Source: Larkinella knui
GTDB taxonomy: Bacteria; Bacteroidota; Bacteroidia; Cytophagales; Spirosomataceae
DNA length: 64,000 nucleotides
NCBI RefSeq assembly: GCF_003858645.1
Contig: NZ_RQJP01000005.1
Location: forward strand, 1-64,000
Reading direction: 5' to 3'
Numbering within the stretch: the first letter of the stretch is position 1; every line of letters begins with the position of its first letter. The position numbers and the translations under genes are program-made. Positions 9,377-18,357 of the stretch are shown here, piece by piece. The notes beneath the pieces were generated by a model. It was not told the DNA's origin, did not search any database, and saw only the letters and a program-made list of their open reading frames with translations.

Positions 9377-10978
9377 GTGATTAAACCATTGCCAAATAGC
9401 GTATTTTTAACCTTATTCAAACGTTGGATTTGGAAAATTATCTTTGTAGCCGCTATTGCACAGTGCTTGTTCTTCTTTTCGGCAGAGAATGTTTTTGCAA
9501 TAATTAGTGTCGTTGCTGCCTGGCGATTGGTTGATAGACTGGTGCTTACCAAAGAAAACCTGGCTACCTATACTTTCTCAACGGTTATAATATTAGGATA
9601 TTCCCTGACGCAGTACTGTTTGCCCTTGGTGTTTACTTTGCTGGAAGGTAAACCGTTGGTGTTTAATCTTAAATTCCCTTACAGCGTTTTTATTCATTCC
9701 CTACTGGCTCTGCTGGTATTTATAGTGGCTCATTTGCTTTACAAATCGTGGCGGGAAGGTCATGGAAGCAAGTTGTACTATAAAATGAATGGGTTTTTGA
9801 GGAGAAATTATTTTTTTACTCCACCCACCGATTTTCAACTCTGGTTGATTGGAATTTTTGGAATGGCGGGCATGGTTGCTACGTTTATTAGTGTAAATCA
9901 CTATGATGGTACGGCGCAGGAAAGAGGTACAATTGCAAAAATATTACAGGGGTTAGTGCCGTATGCTTACGCTCCGTTTTTCATTTTGTTAAAGCCGCTA
10001 TTTGTCCCCGGAGGTTCAAGATTTTCGAAAAGCCCGACATTTAAAGTTCTTATTTTTGCCATACTGCTTCTGTTTGTAGGTATGGGCGGAAATAGCAGAG
10101 GGTTGTTTATGACGGGTTTGACAGCCGTCGGCATTTCCTACCTGATTGGCCTGCTACTTGGGAAATTTGATTACAAAATTTTTAAATTTAAAAATCTTGC
10201 TCTGGCTTTGTTAGGCGTCTGGATTATAACCGGCCCGTTAGCTAATCTGGGAACGGCTATGGTCATTGTTCGGGCCCAGAGAAGTCACATATCCAGTACC
10301 GAACTGATTCTGCAAACTTTACAGACTTTTCAGGATAAGAAAGCTATACAACATTACAAGTCCATTAATTTCAGTGATAAATACGATTGGGATGAAACTT
10401 ACTTCGATAACATATTCTTGTCCAGATTTTGTAATTTAAAATACAACGATGCCAGTCTTGAACTGGCTTATAAATTGGGAAGGAAAGATAAACCAATGCT
10501 CGAATATACGATCGATAAGTTCTGGTCTTCCTTACCAGCACCAATTCTATCATTCCTCCATATAAAAATCGATAAACTGACGTTAAATTCTTTTTCCTAT
10601 GGTGACTATCTGTATTACCGGGCGGGTGGCCAGTTTGGATTAGGAGGATTTCGGACAGGGCATTTTGCCGGCACGGGCCTGGCTACCTTTGGGTGGTGGT
10701 ATTTGTTATTGCTTGCCGTAGGTGTAATTCCTCTGTTTTTCCTGGTTGATCTGTTTGTACTTAATTATACAGATGGTACTACTAATTATACCTATTTAAG
10801 CCTGGCTGCGCACATCGAGATTACGTTTTTCTTTACTCTTTTTTCTGTTTCCAATTTCTCGGAGAGCGTTGTTAATATTTACACCTTTTTTGTAAGAGGC
10901 TGGATGCAAATGCTACTTCTGTACTGGGTGCTTCTTTTTGCTACGCGCAAACTAAGTTTTTTAAAACGCTTTGTATGA
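9377..10978 (+). CDS. Multi-pass membrane protein, candidate Wzy-like polymerase
   Basis: A 533-residue protein with about 12 hydrophobic segments. It contains a large loop rich in charged residues near 300-400 (QTFQDKKAIQHYKSINFSDK region), the topology expected of O-antigen or capsule polymerases. The locus otherwise lacks a polymerase, so context supports a Wzy role: joining flipped repeat units in the periplasm. No diagnostic motif is visible because this family is very divergent. The start is GTG at 9377 (MIKPLPNSVF). The stop overlaps the next gene's ATG (ATGA), indicating translational coupling with the glycosyltransferase. The call rests mainly on topology and context. Confidence 0.6.
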   Translation: MIKPLPNSVFLTLFKRWIWKIIFVAAIAQCLFFFSAENVFAIISVVAAWRLVDRLVLTKENLATYTFSTVIILGYSLTQYCLPLVFTLLEGKPLVFNLKFPYSVFIHSLLALLVFIVAHLLYKSWREGHGSKLYYKMNGFLRRNYFFTPPTDFQLWLIGIFGMAGMVATFISVNHYDGTAQERGTIAKILQGLVPYAYAPFFILLKPLFVPGGSRFSKSPTFKVLIFAILLLFVGMGGNSRGLFMTGLTAVGISYLIGLLLGKFDYKIFKFKNLALALLGVWIITGPLANLGTAMVIVRAQRSHISSTELILQTLQTFQDKKAIQHYKSINFSDKYDWDETYFDNIFLSRFCNLKYNDASLELAYKLGRKDKPMLEYTIDKFWSSLPAPILSFLHIKIDKLTLNSFSYGDYLYYRAGGQFGLGGFRTGHFAGTGLATFGWWYLLLLAVGVIPLFFLVDLFVLNYTDGTTNYTYLSLAAHIEITFFFTLFSVSNFSESVVNIYTFFVRGWMQMLLLYWVLLFATRKLSFLKRFV

Positions 10979-12018
10979 AGATTTTATATATAGGTGATAC
11001 TAATCCTTTTTCTACTTCTTTCCACCGACTCTCGGCGTTAAAAAGGTTGGGTTATGAGGTTGATAGTTATAATCCATACGAAGTCTGTAATGATCAGTTA
11101 ACCAATTTCGTATTATGCAAAGTCCATTTTCGCACCGGCTATTCTTTCTTGCAAAAAAAGATAGAAGAATGGTTGTCTGCTATTTTGGGCGAAAATAAAA
11201 AGTTTGATCTGGTGTGGGTCGATAGCGGTGAATTAATTGGTAAAAAATGTTTGCAGATCTTGAAGTCGGTTGGTATTCCGGTAATTCTATATAATGTTGA
11301 CGATCCTACGGGAAAAAGAGATGGCGGCCGGTTTAAATCCTTATTGAAAGCACTGCCTTTATACGATTTAGTTGTCGTAGTGCGGAAGGAAACGGAAGAA
11401 GAATGTATCAAATTGGGCGCTAATAAAGTATTACTGGTTTACCGGAGTTATGATGAAGAAGCGCATAAGCCCTATGCGAACCTTGAAGAGATTCCTTCCC
11501 AGTTTCGTTCGGAAGTTGCTTTCATCGGCACGTGGATGCGCTATGAAAATAGAGATGAATTTTTATTAAAGTTAATTGAGAGTGGCGTTCCCGTAAGCAT
11601 ATGGGGAGGACGCTGGCAGAAGTCGCCCAACTGGAATAAACTAAAGCCCTATTTTCGGGGTGGAGGATTGGGAGGTCGGGACTATGTAGCGGCCATCCAG
11701 GGCACTAAAGTTTGTATTGGAATGCTGTCAAAAGGCAACCGCGATCTGCATACGCAACGTTCCCTCGAAGTTCCTTTTGCGGGTGGACTGTTTTGTGCCG
11801 AACGTACGTCCGAGCATCTGGGAATGTATCAGGAGGGCGTTGAAGCCGTTTTCTGGTCGGATGCCGCCGAGTGTGCCCGGATTTGCAAGGAATTACTCGC
11901 TGATGACTCCTTACGTGAACGCATCCGTCTGGCAGGAATGCAACGGGTGAGATCCCTGGGCGTCGGAAATGAACAAACCTGTCAGACCATCCTGGAAACC
12001 GCTTTGCAAACAGTTTAA
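10975..12018 (+). CDS. Glycosyltransferase, CgeB/Glyco_trans_1_2 type
   Basis: A 347-residue protein. The N-terminus (MKILYIGDTNPFSTSFHRLSAL) and the C-terminal half (CIGMLSKGNRDLHTQRSLEVPFAGG split over about 245-270, then AVFWSDAAECARICKELL) fit the CgeB-like GT-B group, whose C-terminal domain is Glyco_trans_1_2. It should add one sugar to the growing repeat unit in the cytoplasm. Donor and linkage are not readable. The start codon overlaps the polymerase stop by four bases. The first half of the gene is AT-rich and the second half is closer to the genome average, so the composition border of the exchanged block probably lies within or near this gene. Confidence 0.8.
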   Translation: MKILYIGDTNPFSTSFHRLSALKRLGYEVDSYNPYEVCNDQLTNFVLCKVHFRTGYSFLQKKIEEWLSAILGENKKFDLVWVDSGELIGKKCLQILKSVGIPVILYNVDDPTGKRDGGRFKSLLKALPLYDLVVVVRKETEEECIKLGANKVLLVYRSYDEEAHKPYANLEEIPSQFRSEVAFIGTWMRYENRDEFLLKLIESGVPVSIWGGRWQKSPNWNKLKPYFRGGGLGGRDYVAAIQGTKVCIGMLSKGNRDLHTQRSLEVPFAGGLFCAERTSEHLGMYQEGVEAVFWSDAAECARICKELLADDSLRERIRLAGMQRVRSLGVGNEQTCQTILETALQTV

Positions 12019-12059
12019 AACCGGTTTTCCCCATACAGTTTCCCCTTTTGTATCTTGCT

Positions 12060-13238
12060 ATGTCAGTTAAGCTTCTCGTTTTTGATTCTCATCCAGTTCA
12101 GTATCGCGTCCCAATCTGGCAGACCATAGCCCAGCTTCGTCCGGGTAATATTCATGTCGTTTATGCCTCAGATTGCTCTGTTCGCGGCTATCTGGATGAA
12201 GGTTTTGGCCAATCGGTTGCCTGGGATGAACCGATGCTGGAAGGGTATGACTACACGGTTTTGAACTGCGAAAAGGGAAAACCGCTATCCGGCTGGGGAT
12301 CGTTAACGGGCCGGGGTGTGGGTAAAATAATTGACGAATTAAAACCGGAGGCTATTTTGCTGACGGGCCTGAATTACCGGTATGACCTGATGGCGTATGT
12401 TGAAGCGAATCGGCGCGGAATACCACTTTGGCTGCGGTGTGAAACACAGGATGAAGCGGTCACCCGCTCCCGAAGTAAGTCGACCGTTCGGACGCTGATG
12501 TACAGAGTTACGTACAAAAAATTTGACCGGATTTATTACATCGGAGAGCTTAACCGGAGGCACTATCTGAAGCATGGCGTACCGAAAGAAAAGTTATATC
12601 CTGCTTTCTACGGCACGATCGATCGGTTTGAATCCATGTCCGATGCGGAGAAAGAACTGATGCGTACCCTGTCGAGGGCAAAAACCGGAATTTTGACTAC
12701 CGACTTCGTTATTGGATTCTCCGGAAAGCTGATTCAAAAGAAAAATCCGGAGATTTTATACAAAATGTTAAAAAGCCTGCCCGAAGCGTTGCGGTCCCGG
12801 ACCTGGCTTTATTTTCTGGGAAGTGGCGAACTCGAACCAAAATTGCATACTGAAGCGCAAAAAGCGTTGAGCGAGTTTAATGTACGAACGCACTTTGCCG
12901 GTTTTGCCAATCAGTCCCAATTGCCCGCCCACTACCTGGCAATGGATGTCCTGGTGCTGCCTTCCCGGCGCATGGGCGAGACCTGGGGGCTAGTGGCCAA
13001 TGAGGCCATGCAGGCCGGATGTGGAGTCGTCGTGAGTGATGCCGTCGGTTGTCATGTCGATTTCAAACCGCTGGAGCGATTTAAAGTCTTTAAAGAAGGC
13101 GATCCTGTGGATCTGGCCGAAGCGATTACAGCATTATCGACGTTTCCCCGAAGCTTTGGGTGGCCCCGACACCAACTGGAAAATTATTCAATTAAGTCAA
13201 CGGCAAACGCCTTAATCGAAAGATTCGCTACTGCCTAA
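12060..13238 (+). CDS. Family GT4 glycosyltransferase
   Basis: 392 residues from the ATG at 12060; a TTG four codons upstream is less likely. It is a GT-B fold enzyme with an N-terminal acceptor domain (SVKLLVFDSHPVQYRVPIWQ) and a C-terminal Glycos_transf_1 domain. The latter has IGFSGKLIQKKNPEIL and the donor-site pattern LPSRRMGETWGLVANEAMQAG, where the two glutamates match the EX7E arrangement. By family knowledge it is a retaining transferase using a nucleotide sugar. It is one of seven glycosyltransferases in the locus and lies 41 bases after the CgeB-type gene. Confidence 0.88.
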   Translation: MSVKLLVFDSHPVQYRVPIWQTIAQLRPGNIHVVYASDCSVRGYLDEGFGQSVAWDEPMLEGYDYTVLNCEKGKPLSGWGSLTGRGVGKIIDELKPEAILLTGLNYRYDLMAYVEANRRGIPLWLRCETQDEAVTRSRSKSTVRTLMYRVTYKKFDRIYYIGELNRRHYLKHGVPKEKLYPAFYGTIDRFESMSDAEKELMRTLSRAKTGILTTDFVIGFSGKLIQKKNPEILYKMLKSLPEALRSRTWLYFLGSGELEPKLHTEAQKALSEFNVRTHFAGFANQSQLPAHYLAMDVLVLPSRRMGETWGLVANEAMQAGCGVVVSDAVGCHVDFKPLERFKVFKEGDPVDLAEAITALSTFPRSFGWPRHQLENYSIKSTANALIERFATA

Positions 13239-13293
13239 CGTCTCATGCGCTATTCAATACGCATCAACGAATCGCATTTTATAACGCTGGTTA

Positions 13294-14472
13294 ATGAACA
13301 TTGTAATTTTTACTCATCCTGAATTCAGCTCATCCCAAAGCATGCCGCGCTTTGCCAGAATGCTAGCCGAAGGGATGAAAAACAGGGGGCATCAAGTCGA
13401 GATATGGTCTCCGCGTCCTCAATTTTACGGTCTTAAATTTCCGCAGGTTTTCCGAAAATGGCTGGGGTATTTAGATCAGTATATTCTGTTTCCAGTTGAG
13501 GTCCGTAATCGGTTAAAAACCAGGGCTGACGATACGCTATTTGTGTTTGCAGATCAGGCGCTTGGACCGTGGATACCGCTCGTTGCCGATCGACCGCATG
13601 TTATCCATTGCCATGATTTTTTAGCTCAGCGTTCTGCCTTGGGCGAAATTTCGGAAAACCCAACGAGCTGGACCGGGAAGCGGTACCAGGCGTATATACG
13701 TAGGGGGTATCGAAAGGGTAAAAACTTTATTTCGGTTTCGAATAAAACCAATAACGACCTGCATCAATTTTTAGAATCCGTTCCTTCTTTTTCCGAAGTC
13801 GTCTATAACGGTGTTAACGCCCTTTATAAACCGGGTCACACACAGGCTTCCCGGATTGTGTTAAGTGATAAATTTACAATCGATTTAACGCAGGGCTATT
13901 TATTACACGTTGGCGGCAATGAATGGTATAAAAATAGAAAAGGGGTTGTGGAGATTTATGATGCCTGGCGGAGAATTTATAATCGTACACTTCCTTTACT
14001 ATTGATTGGGCACGAACCGACATCGGATATACGGCAAATGGCCGAAGCATCTACTTTTAAAAATGATATTCATTTTGTTTCGGGCGTAGAAGATCAACTG
14101 CTGGTGCATGCGTATCGGGGGGCTTCTGTTTTTCTATTTCCTTCGTTGGCTGAAGGTTTTGGATGGCCAATTGCCGAATCGATGGCTTGTGGTTGCCGGG
14201 TTTTAACAACCAACGAAGCCCCTATGACCGAAGTTGCCGGTAAAGCCGCCGAGTTTATTCCACGTAAGCCACTCAATGGAAAAGCCAGCCAAAAGTGGGC
14301 CGAAGAGGCCGCTGCCCGGGTCGAAAAGATTCTCAATGAGTCTGATCAGGAACGACTTGCTTTTATAAATGAAGGTTTCGAGACGATAAAAAGATACAAT
14401 GTGGAAGTAGCAACCAATCGCATTGGGAAAATATACGAAACCGTATTGGATACCTATTCCTGCTCAAAATGA
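13294..14472 (+). CDS. Family GT4 glycosyltransferase
   Basis: A 392-residue GT-B protein. The N-terminal domain starts MNIVIFTHPEFSSSQSMPRF and includes RPHVIHCHDFLAQRSALG. The C-terminal domain has YLLHVGGNEWYKNRKGV and the donor-binding segment FPSLAEGFGWPIAESMACG with the EX7E glutamates. The protein is typical in length and apparently intact. It should act on lipid-linked repeat units at the inner face of the membrane. The stop codon overlaps the start of the acyltransferase gene (ATGA at 14469-14472), so the two are translationally coupled. The sugar donor is unknown. Confidence 0.88.
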   Translation: MNIVIFTHPEFSSSQSMPRFARMLAEGMKNRGHQVEIWSPRPQFYGLKFPQVFRKWLGYLDQYILFPVEVRNRLKTRADDTLFVFADQALGPWIPLVADRPHVIHCHDFLAQRSALGEISENPTSWTGKRYQAYIRRGYRKGKNFISVSNKTNNDLHQFLESVPSFSEVVYNGVNALYKPGHTQASRIVLSDKFTIDLTQGYLLHVGGNEWYKNRKGVVEIYDAWRRIYNRTLPLLLIGHEPTSDIRQMAEASTFKNDIHFVSGVEDQLLVHAYRGASVFLFPSLAEGFGWPIAESMACGCRVLTTNEAPMTEVAGKAAEFIPRKPLNGKASQKWAEEAAARVEKILNESDQERLAFINEGFETIKRYNVEVATNRIGKIYETVLDTYSCSK

Positions 14473-15455
14473 ACGTGACGCAGAGAAATACCACGGTTGA
14501 TTTTGCCCGGCTTGTTGCTGCTTTTGGTGTGATAGCATTGCATGTCAAGTCTACGACGGCTTCCGCCGAAATATATAATACTTTCTTTTGGCCGCTGTGC
14601 GTTCCTTTCTTTTATGTAGCATCACTTACTTATTTTATCAGCGGAGTAAAATCGATTTCGATACCGAAACAATACAGAAAAATAGCAAAAAGAATTGTTG
14701 TGCCTTATTTGGCCTGGACGCTCATATACCTATCCTTATTTTTAACAAAAGGGTTTATAACCGGTAATTATAACGACTTCGTTTGGTGGCGAATTCTGTT
14801 TTATGGTGAAAGTGCCGTTCAGCTCTATTTTATTTCCACCTTGATTTTTTTGCAGGCATTCGCCTTGTCCATTTATTTATTACTACAGCAGCAAACACCA
14901 AGCCGCGTAATGGGCGTGTTTCTTCTGATTTTATCGATAGGCTATCTATTAATCGGCGATATTAATAACTGCTTTGGTGTTGCGGCAACGGGGCAGGTTC
15001 TGGGTATTTTACTGTATACATCGGCGGCATTTTATTTAGCCCCTAAAATATCCCAAATGACTAATCGACCAACTTTGGCCATTTTGGGGTTGCTACTCCT
15101 GCTATTTGCTGTAGGATCTAATTTTTTAGGGTATAAATATGAGATAGCGGGCTACTCGCTGGTTTTACCGATTGGTGGAATCGGATTATTTTTTTTCGTA
15201 GTTGGCTTCCCCGGCTTAAAACTTTCGGCCCGCTTAGTGGCTTTGACATCAGCTTCTTTTGGTATTTATTTTTCGCATATCGTATTTCTCGAAGCATTTG
15301 AGTTTTTGATAGAAAAGGGCTTTCACGGTCAGCTAGTGTATGGATTTTGGCTAAAAACCGGCGTTACGCTGGCTGTTTTCAGTTGCTCTCTATTGCTCGT
15401 AGTACTCATTCGAAAAATACCGGTAGCGCGTAAAATTTTACTGGGGGAAAGGTAA
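14469..15455 (+). CDS. Membrane acyltransferase (acyltransferase 3 family)
   Basis: A 328-residue protein with about ten membrane helices. The N-terminus has TVDFARLVAAFGVIALHV, which carries the conserved His of the acyltransferase 3 (OafA/WecH/ExoZ) family. Another family-like element is the helix LTSASFGIYFSHIVFLE near the end. Such enzymes transfer acetyl or other acyl groups onto surface glycans. In this locus it probably decorates the polysaccharide. It overlaps the preceding glycosyltransferase gene by four bases. The acyl group and position on the sugar are not known. Confidence 0.85.
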   Translation: MNVTQRNTTVDFARLVAAFGVIALHVKSTTASAEIYNTFFWPLCVPFFYVASLTYFISGVKSISIPKQYRKIAKRIVVPYLAWTLIYLSLFLTKGFITGNYNDFVWWRILFYGESAVQLYFISTLIFLQAFALSIYLLLQQQTPSRVMGVFLLILSIGYLLIGDINNCFGVAATGQVLGILLYTSAAFYLAPKISQMTNRPTLAILGLLLLLFAVGSNFLGYKYEIAGYSLVLPIGGIGLFFFVVGFPGLKLSARLVALTSASFGIYFSHIVFLEAFEFLIEKGFHGQLVYGFWLKTGVTLAVFSCSLLLVVLIRKIPVARKILLGER

Positions 15456-15479
15456 TTCATCAAGCGATACCCAATTTTC

Positions 15480-16655
15480 ATGCGGCTTCTTCACGTCATA
15501 TCAGGTTTAGATCCAGAAGTTGGAGGAACCAGCCAGGCACTTCGGACCATGATCCAGGGCTTTTCTCAGCATGCGGTCATCAATGAAGTCGTCAGTTTGG
15601 ACGACCCGCAAGCCGCGTATTTGCGTGACACACCTTTTATGATTCACGCTGTTGGACCGGCAAAAAGTGCGTGGCAGTATGCGCCGGAATTTTTGCCCTG
15701 GTTAAAGAAGTACCTGCAAAATTACGACGCTGTCATTGTCCACGGCCTGTGGCATTATCATACCTACGGAATTTATAAAGTTTGGAGTCAGCTTAAAGCA
15801 GACAAACCGGCTCTTTATGTAATGCCGCATGGTATGCTCGATCCCTGGTTTCAACGGGCGGCAGGTCGGAAATTAAAAGCTGCGCGTAACTGGCTTTTTT
15901 GGAAATTGGTAGAGCATAAGCTGATCAATAGCGCAACCGGATTGCTTTTTACCTGTGAAACAGAAAAGATAATGGCTCGAAAACCGTTCCGTCCGTATTC
16001 ACCTAAAACGGAGAATGTCGTAGGGCTCGGTGTTGAATATCCACCCGTTTTTACGCTGGAAATGCAGGAAACATTTCTGGAAACGTGCCGCGGTTTAACG
16101 GGAAAATTCTTGTTGTTTATCAGCCGGATCGATCCTAAAAAAGGAGTCGATCTGGTGATTAAAGCCTACCGGGCGTTAAAATTATCGGGTGTTGATTTGC
16201 CTCAACTGGTTATTGCCGGCCCCGGATTGAATACCGCTTTTGGGCAGGAAATGGTGAAACTCGCCGGTGATGACAAGGCTATTTTATTTCCCGGCATGTT
16301 GAGCGGTAACGCCAAATGGGGCGCTTTTTATACCTGTGAAGCTTTTGTTTTACCCAGCCACCAGGAAAACTTTGGCATTGCCGTCGTCGAAGCACTGGCG
16401 TGTTTTAAACCGGTATTGATTTCCGATCAGGTAAATATCTGGCGGGAAATCGATAACGGGGATGCCGGACTGATTGGAGAAGATACGGAGGAAGGCGTTT
16501 ATAACCTGCTCGACCGATGGATTAAAATGCCCGCCGGGCAAAAAAAGCAGATGGAGCTGAGCGCACGGAGAGTTTTTGATACTCATTTCACGGTGTCACA
16601 AGCTTCCAAAAATATGCTTCGTGTTTTAAATCAGAACGTTCCGGTTATTAATTAA
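15480..16655 (+). CDS. Family GT4 glycosyltransferase
   Basis: A 391-residue GT-B protein beginning MRLLHVISGLDPEVGGTSQA, the glycine-rich N-terminal loop typical of GT4. An aromatic-rich stretch, HGLWHYHTYGIYKVW, matches WcaC/WcaA-type colanic-acid transferases. The C-terminal domain contains FLLFISRIDPKKGVDLV and the donor site LPSHQENFGIAVVEALACF with EX7E glutamates. It likely transfers one hexose onto the repeat unit. It stands 24 bases after the acyltransferase and 8 bases before the next GT4 gene, so all are probably in one transcript. Confidence 0.88.
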   Translation: MRLLHVISGLDPEVGGTSQALRTMIQGFSQHAVINEVVSLDDPQAAYLRDTPFMIHAVGPAKSAWQYAPEFLPWLKKYLQNYDAVIVHGLWHYHTYGIYKVWSQLKADKPALYVMPHGMLDPWFQRAAGRKLKAARNWLFWKLVEHKLINSATGLLFTCETEKIMARKPFRPYSPKTENVVGLGVEYPPVFTLEMQETFLETCRGLTGKFLLFISRIDPKKGVDLVIKAYRALKLSGVDLPQLVIAGPGLNTAFGQEMVKLAGDDKAILFPGMLSGNAKWGAFYTCEAFVLPSHQENFGIAVVEALACFKPVLISDQVNIWREIDNGDAGLIGEDTEEGVYNLLDRWIKMPAGQKKQMELSARRVFDTHFTVSQASKNMLRVLNQNVPVIN

Positions 16656-16663
16656 CGAGTACT

Positions 16664-17782
16664 ATGCGTATTGCCATTATACAAGGTGCTTTTCTGCCAG
16701 TTCCAGCTATTCAGGGTGGAGCTGTTGAGAAGATTTGGTACCAGATGGGGCAGGAGTTTGCCGAGCTGGGTCATGAGGTAATTCATATTAGCCGTTCGCA
16801 TCCTGACTTACCGGATAAAGAAGAACGAAAAGGCGTAAGCTATTTACGGGTTTCGGGCTATGACACGCCTGCTTCACTTCTAAAATTAAAATACCTGGAT
16901 TTCCTTTACTCGTTTCGGGCGGTAAAACTGATTCCTAAAAATATCGATGTCATTGTTACGAATACATTTTGGTCTCCTCTGTTATTGAGTGAAAACCGGC
17001 GCAAAAAAACGTACATAGATGTGCAAAGGGTGCCGAAAGGGCAGATGAAATATTACACTAATGCCGGTGTCGGACTGCTGAGAGGCTGCTCTCCGGCCAT
17101 CTGTGAAGCCATTAAAGAAGAGATTTCGGAGGGTTTTCACAGCAAGGTATCCTACATCCCCAATCCGATTCCCTTTGACATTAAAGCAAACCCGACCCGC
17201 CGGGAAAAGGTGATTCTTTTTGTAGGCAGACTACACCCGGAAAAAGGAGTGCATGTTCTTCTTAATGCGTTCAATGCGCTGGATAAAGACGTGCGGAACG
17301 AGTGGAAATTGCAGATTGTCGGGCCTTATGAATACAAAGATGGTGGTGGTGGCCAGTCCTATTATGACGAGCTTCTTACCCTCGCCAGTAATTCACCAAT
17401 AGAATTTGCCGGACCGGTTTATGACGAAAATCAACTGATCGATCACTACGCGCGAGCCAGTATATTTTGTTATCCGGCCCAGGATGGTAGTGGCGATGCC
17501 GCACCGGTTGCTCCCAGAGAAGCAATGGCGTATGGAGCCGTACCGGTTGTGTCAAAACTCGAGTGCTTTAATGATTTTATTGCCGATGGAAAGAACGGTT
17601 TGTGCTACCAGCATACGGCCGAAGATCAGGTGAAAGAATTGACGCAGGCACTTTCCAGACTCATGACGGATGAAACTTATTTACAGCGTTTGTCGAAAGA
17701 AGCAAAGCGGGTTTCGGTCACGTATTCGTTAGCCATCATCGCCAAACGGCTGCTCCATGATTTCAATAAAATTGCGGTTTAA
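16664..17782 (+). CDS. Family GT4 glycosyltransferase
   Basis: A 372-residue GT-B protein. The N-terminus, MRIAIIQGAFLPVPAIQGGA, contains the acceptor-side glycine-rich loop. The C-terminal domain has VILFVGRLHPEKGVHVLLNA and a donor-site region, DGSGDAAPVAPREAMAYGA. Here the first glutamate of the EX7E motif appears to be replaced by Asp or shifted, a small deviation from the usual pattern. Length and domain order are otherwise normal. The role is transfer of a sugar in repeat-unit assembly; specificity is unknown. It is followed after six bases by the hexapeptide acetyltransferase. Confidence 0.85.
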   Translation: MRIAIIQGAFLPVPAIQGGAVEKIWYQMGQEFAELGHEVIHISRSHPDLPDKEERKGVSYLRVSGYDTPASLLKLKYLDFLYSFRAVKLIPKNIDVIVTNTFWSPLLLSENRRKKTYIDVQRVPKGQMKYYTNAGVGLLRGCSPAICEAIKEEISEGFHSKVSYIPNPIPFDIKANPTRREKVILFVGRLHPEKGVHVLLNAFNALDKDVRNEWKLQIVGPYEYKDGGGGQSYYDELLTLASNSPIEFAGPVYDENQLIDHYARASIFCYPAQDGSGDAAPVAPREAMAYGAVPVVSKLECFNDFIADGKNGLCYQHTAEDQVKELTQALSRLMTDETYLQRLSKEAKRVSVTYSLAIIAKRLLHDFNKIAV

Positions 17783-17788
17783 AACACC

Positions 17789-18316
17789 ATGATCAGTATT
17801 CATCAGCAAGCATCGGCCTACGATAGTCCGTGGACCGTAAGCAAACGGATCAAGATTTTACTCTGGGAATACACCTGGCTCATTTTCTGTTCCTGGACGC
17901 CGAAGCCGGCCAATCCGTGGCGGTTATTTTGGCTAAAAGTATTCGGGGCTAAGCTCTACGGGACGCCGTTTGTGCATCAGCGTTCACGCATTCAGATTCC
18001 GTGGAATTTAATCATGCACCACCGCGCCTGTCTGGGCGATCGGGCCAACGCCTATTCGCTGGGATCCATTGAAATTAAAGAACACGCCACGGTGGCACAG
18101 GAAGTTTACATCTGCACAGGCACGCACGCCTTTGATCAGCCCGCTAAAAATCTGGTAACGTCACCCATTGTCATTGGGGCGCACGCTTTTATCGGGGCCA
18201 GAGCCTTTATTATGCCGGGAGTTACCATTGGAGATCATGCCATCGTTGGGGCCTGTAGTGTCGTCACCAAAGATGTAGCCCCACACCGGGTCGTCAAAGG
18301 AAATCCTGCTAAATAA
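17789..18316 (+). CDS. Hexapeptide-repeat O-acetyltransferase (WcaF-like)
   Basis: A 175-residue protein of the left-handed beta-helix acetyltransferase family, close in layout to the WcaF/NodL colanic-acid group. The N-terminal part has WEYTWLIFCSWTPKP and the segment VFGAKLYGTPFVHQRSRI. The C-terminal part carries the hexapeptide coils IEIKEHATVAQEVYIC, IVIGAHAFIGARAFIMPGV and IGDHAIVGACSVVTKDV. A candidate catalytic His lies in GTHAFD. It would acetylate a sugar from acetyl-CoA in the cytoplasm and acts separately from the membrane acyltransferase at 14469. It is intact and of normal length. Confidence 0.9.
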   Translation: MISIHQQASAYDSPWTVSKRIKILLWEYTWLIFCSWTPKPANPWRLFWLKVFGAKLYGTPFVHQRSRIQIPWNLIMHHRACLGDRANAYSLGSIEIKEHATVAQEVYICTGTHAFDQPAKNLVTSPIVIGAHAFIGARAFIMPGVTIGDHAIVGACSVVTKDVAPHRVVKGNPAK

Positions 18317-18357
18317 ATTTTGTTTGCCCATCCCGGTTTATCCCAGTCACGAAAGTT

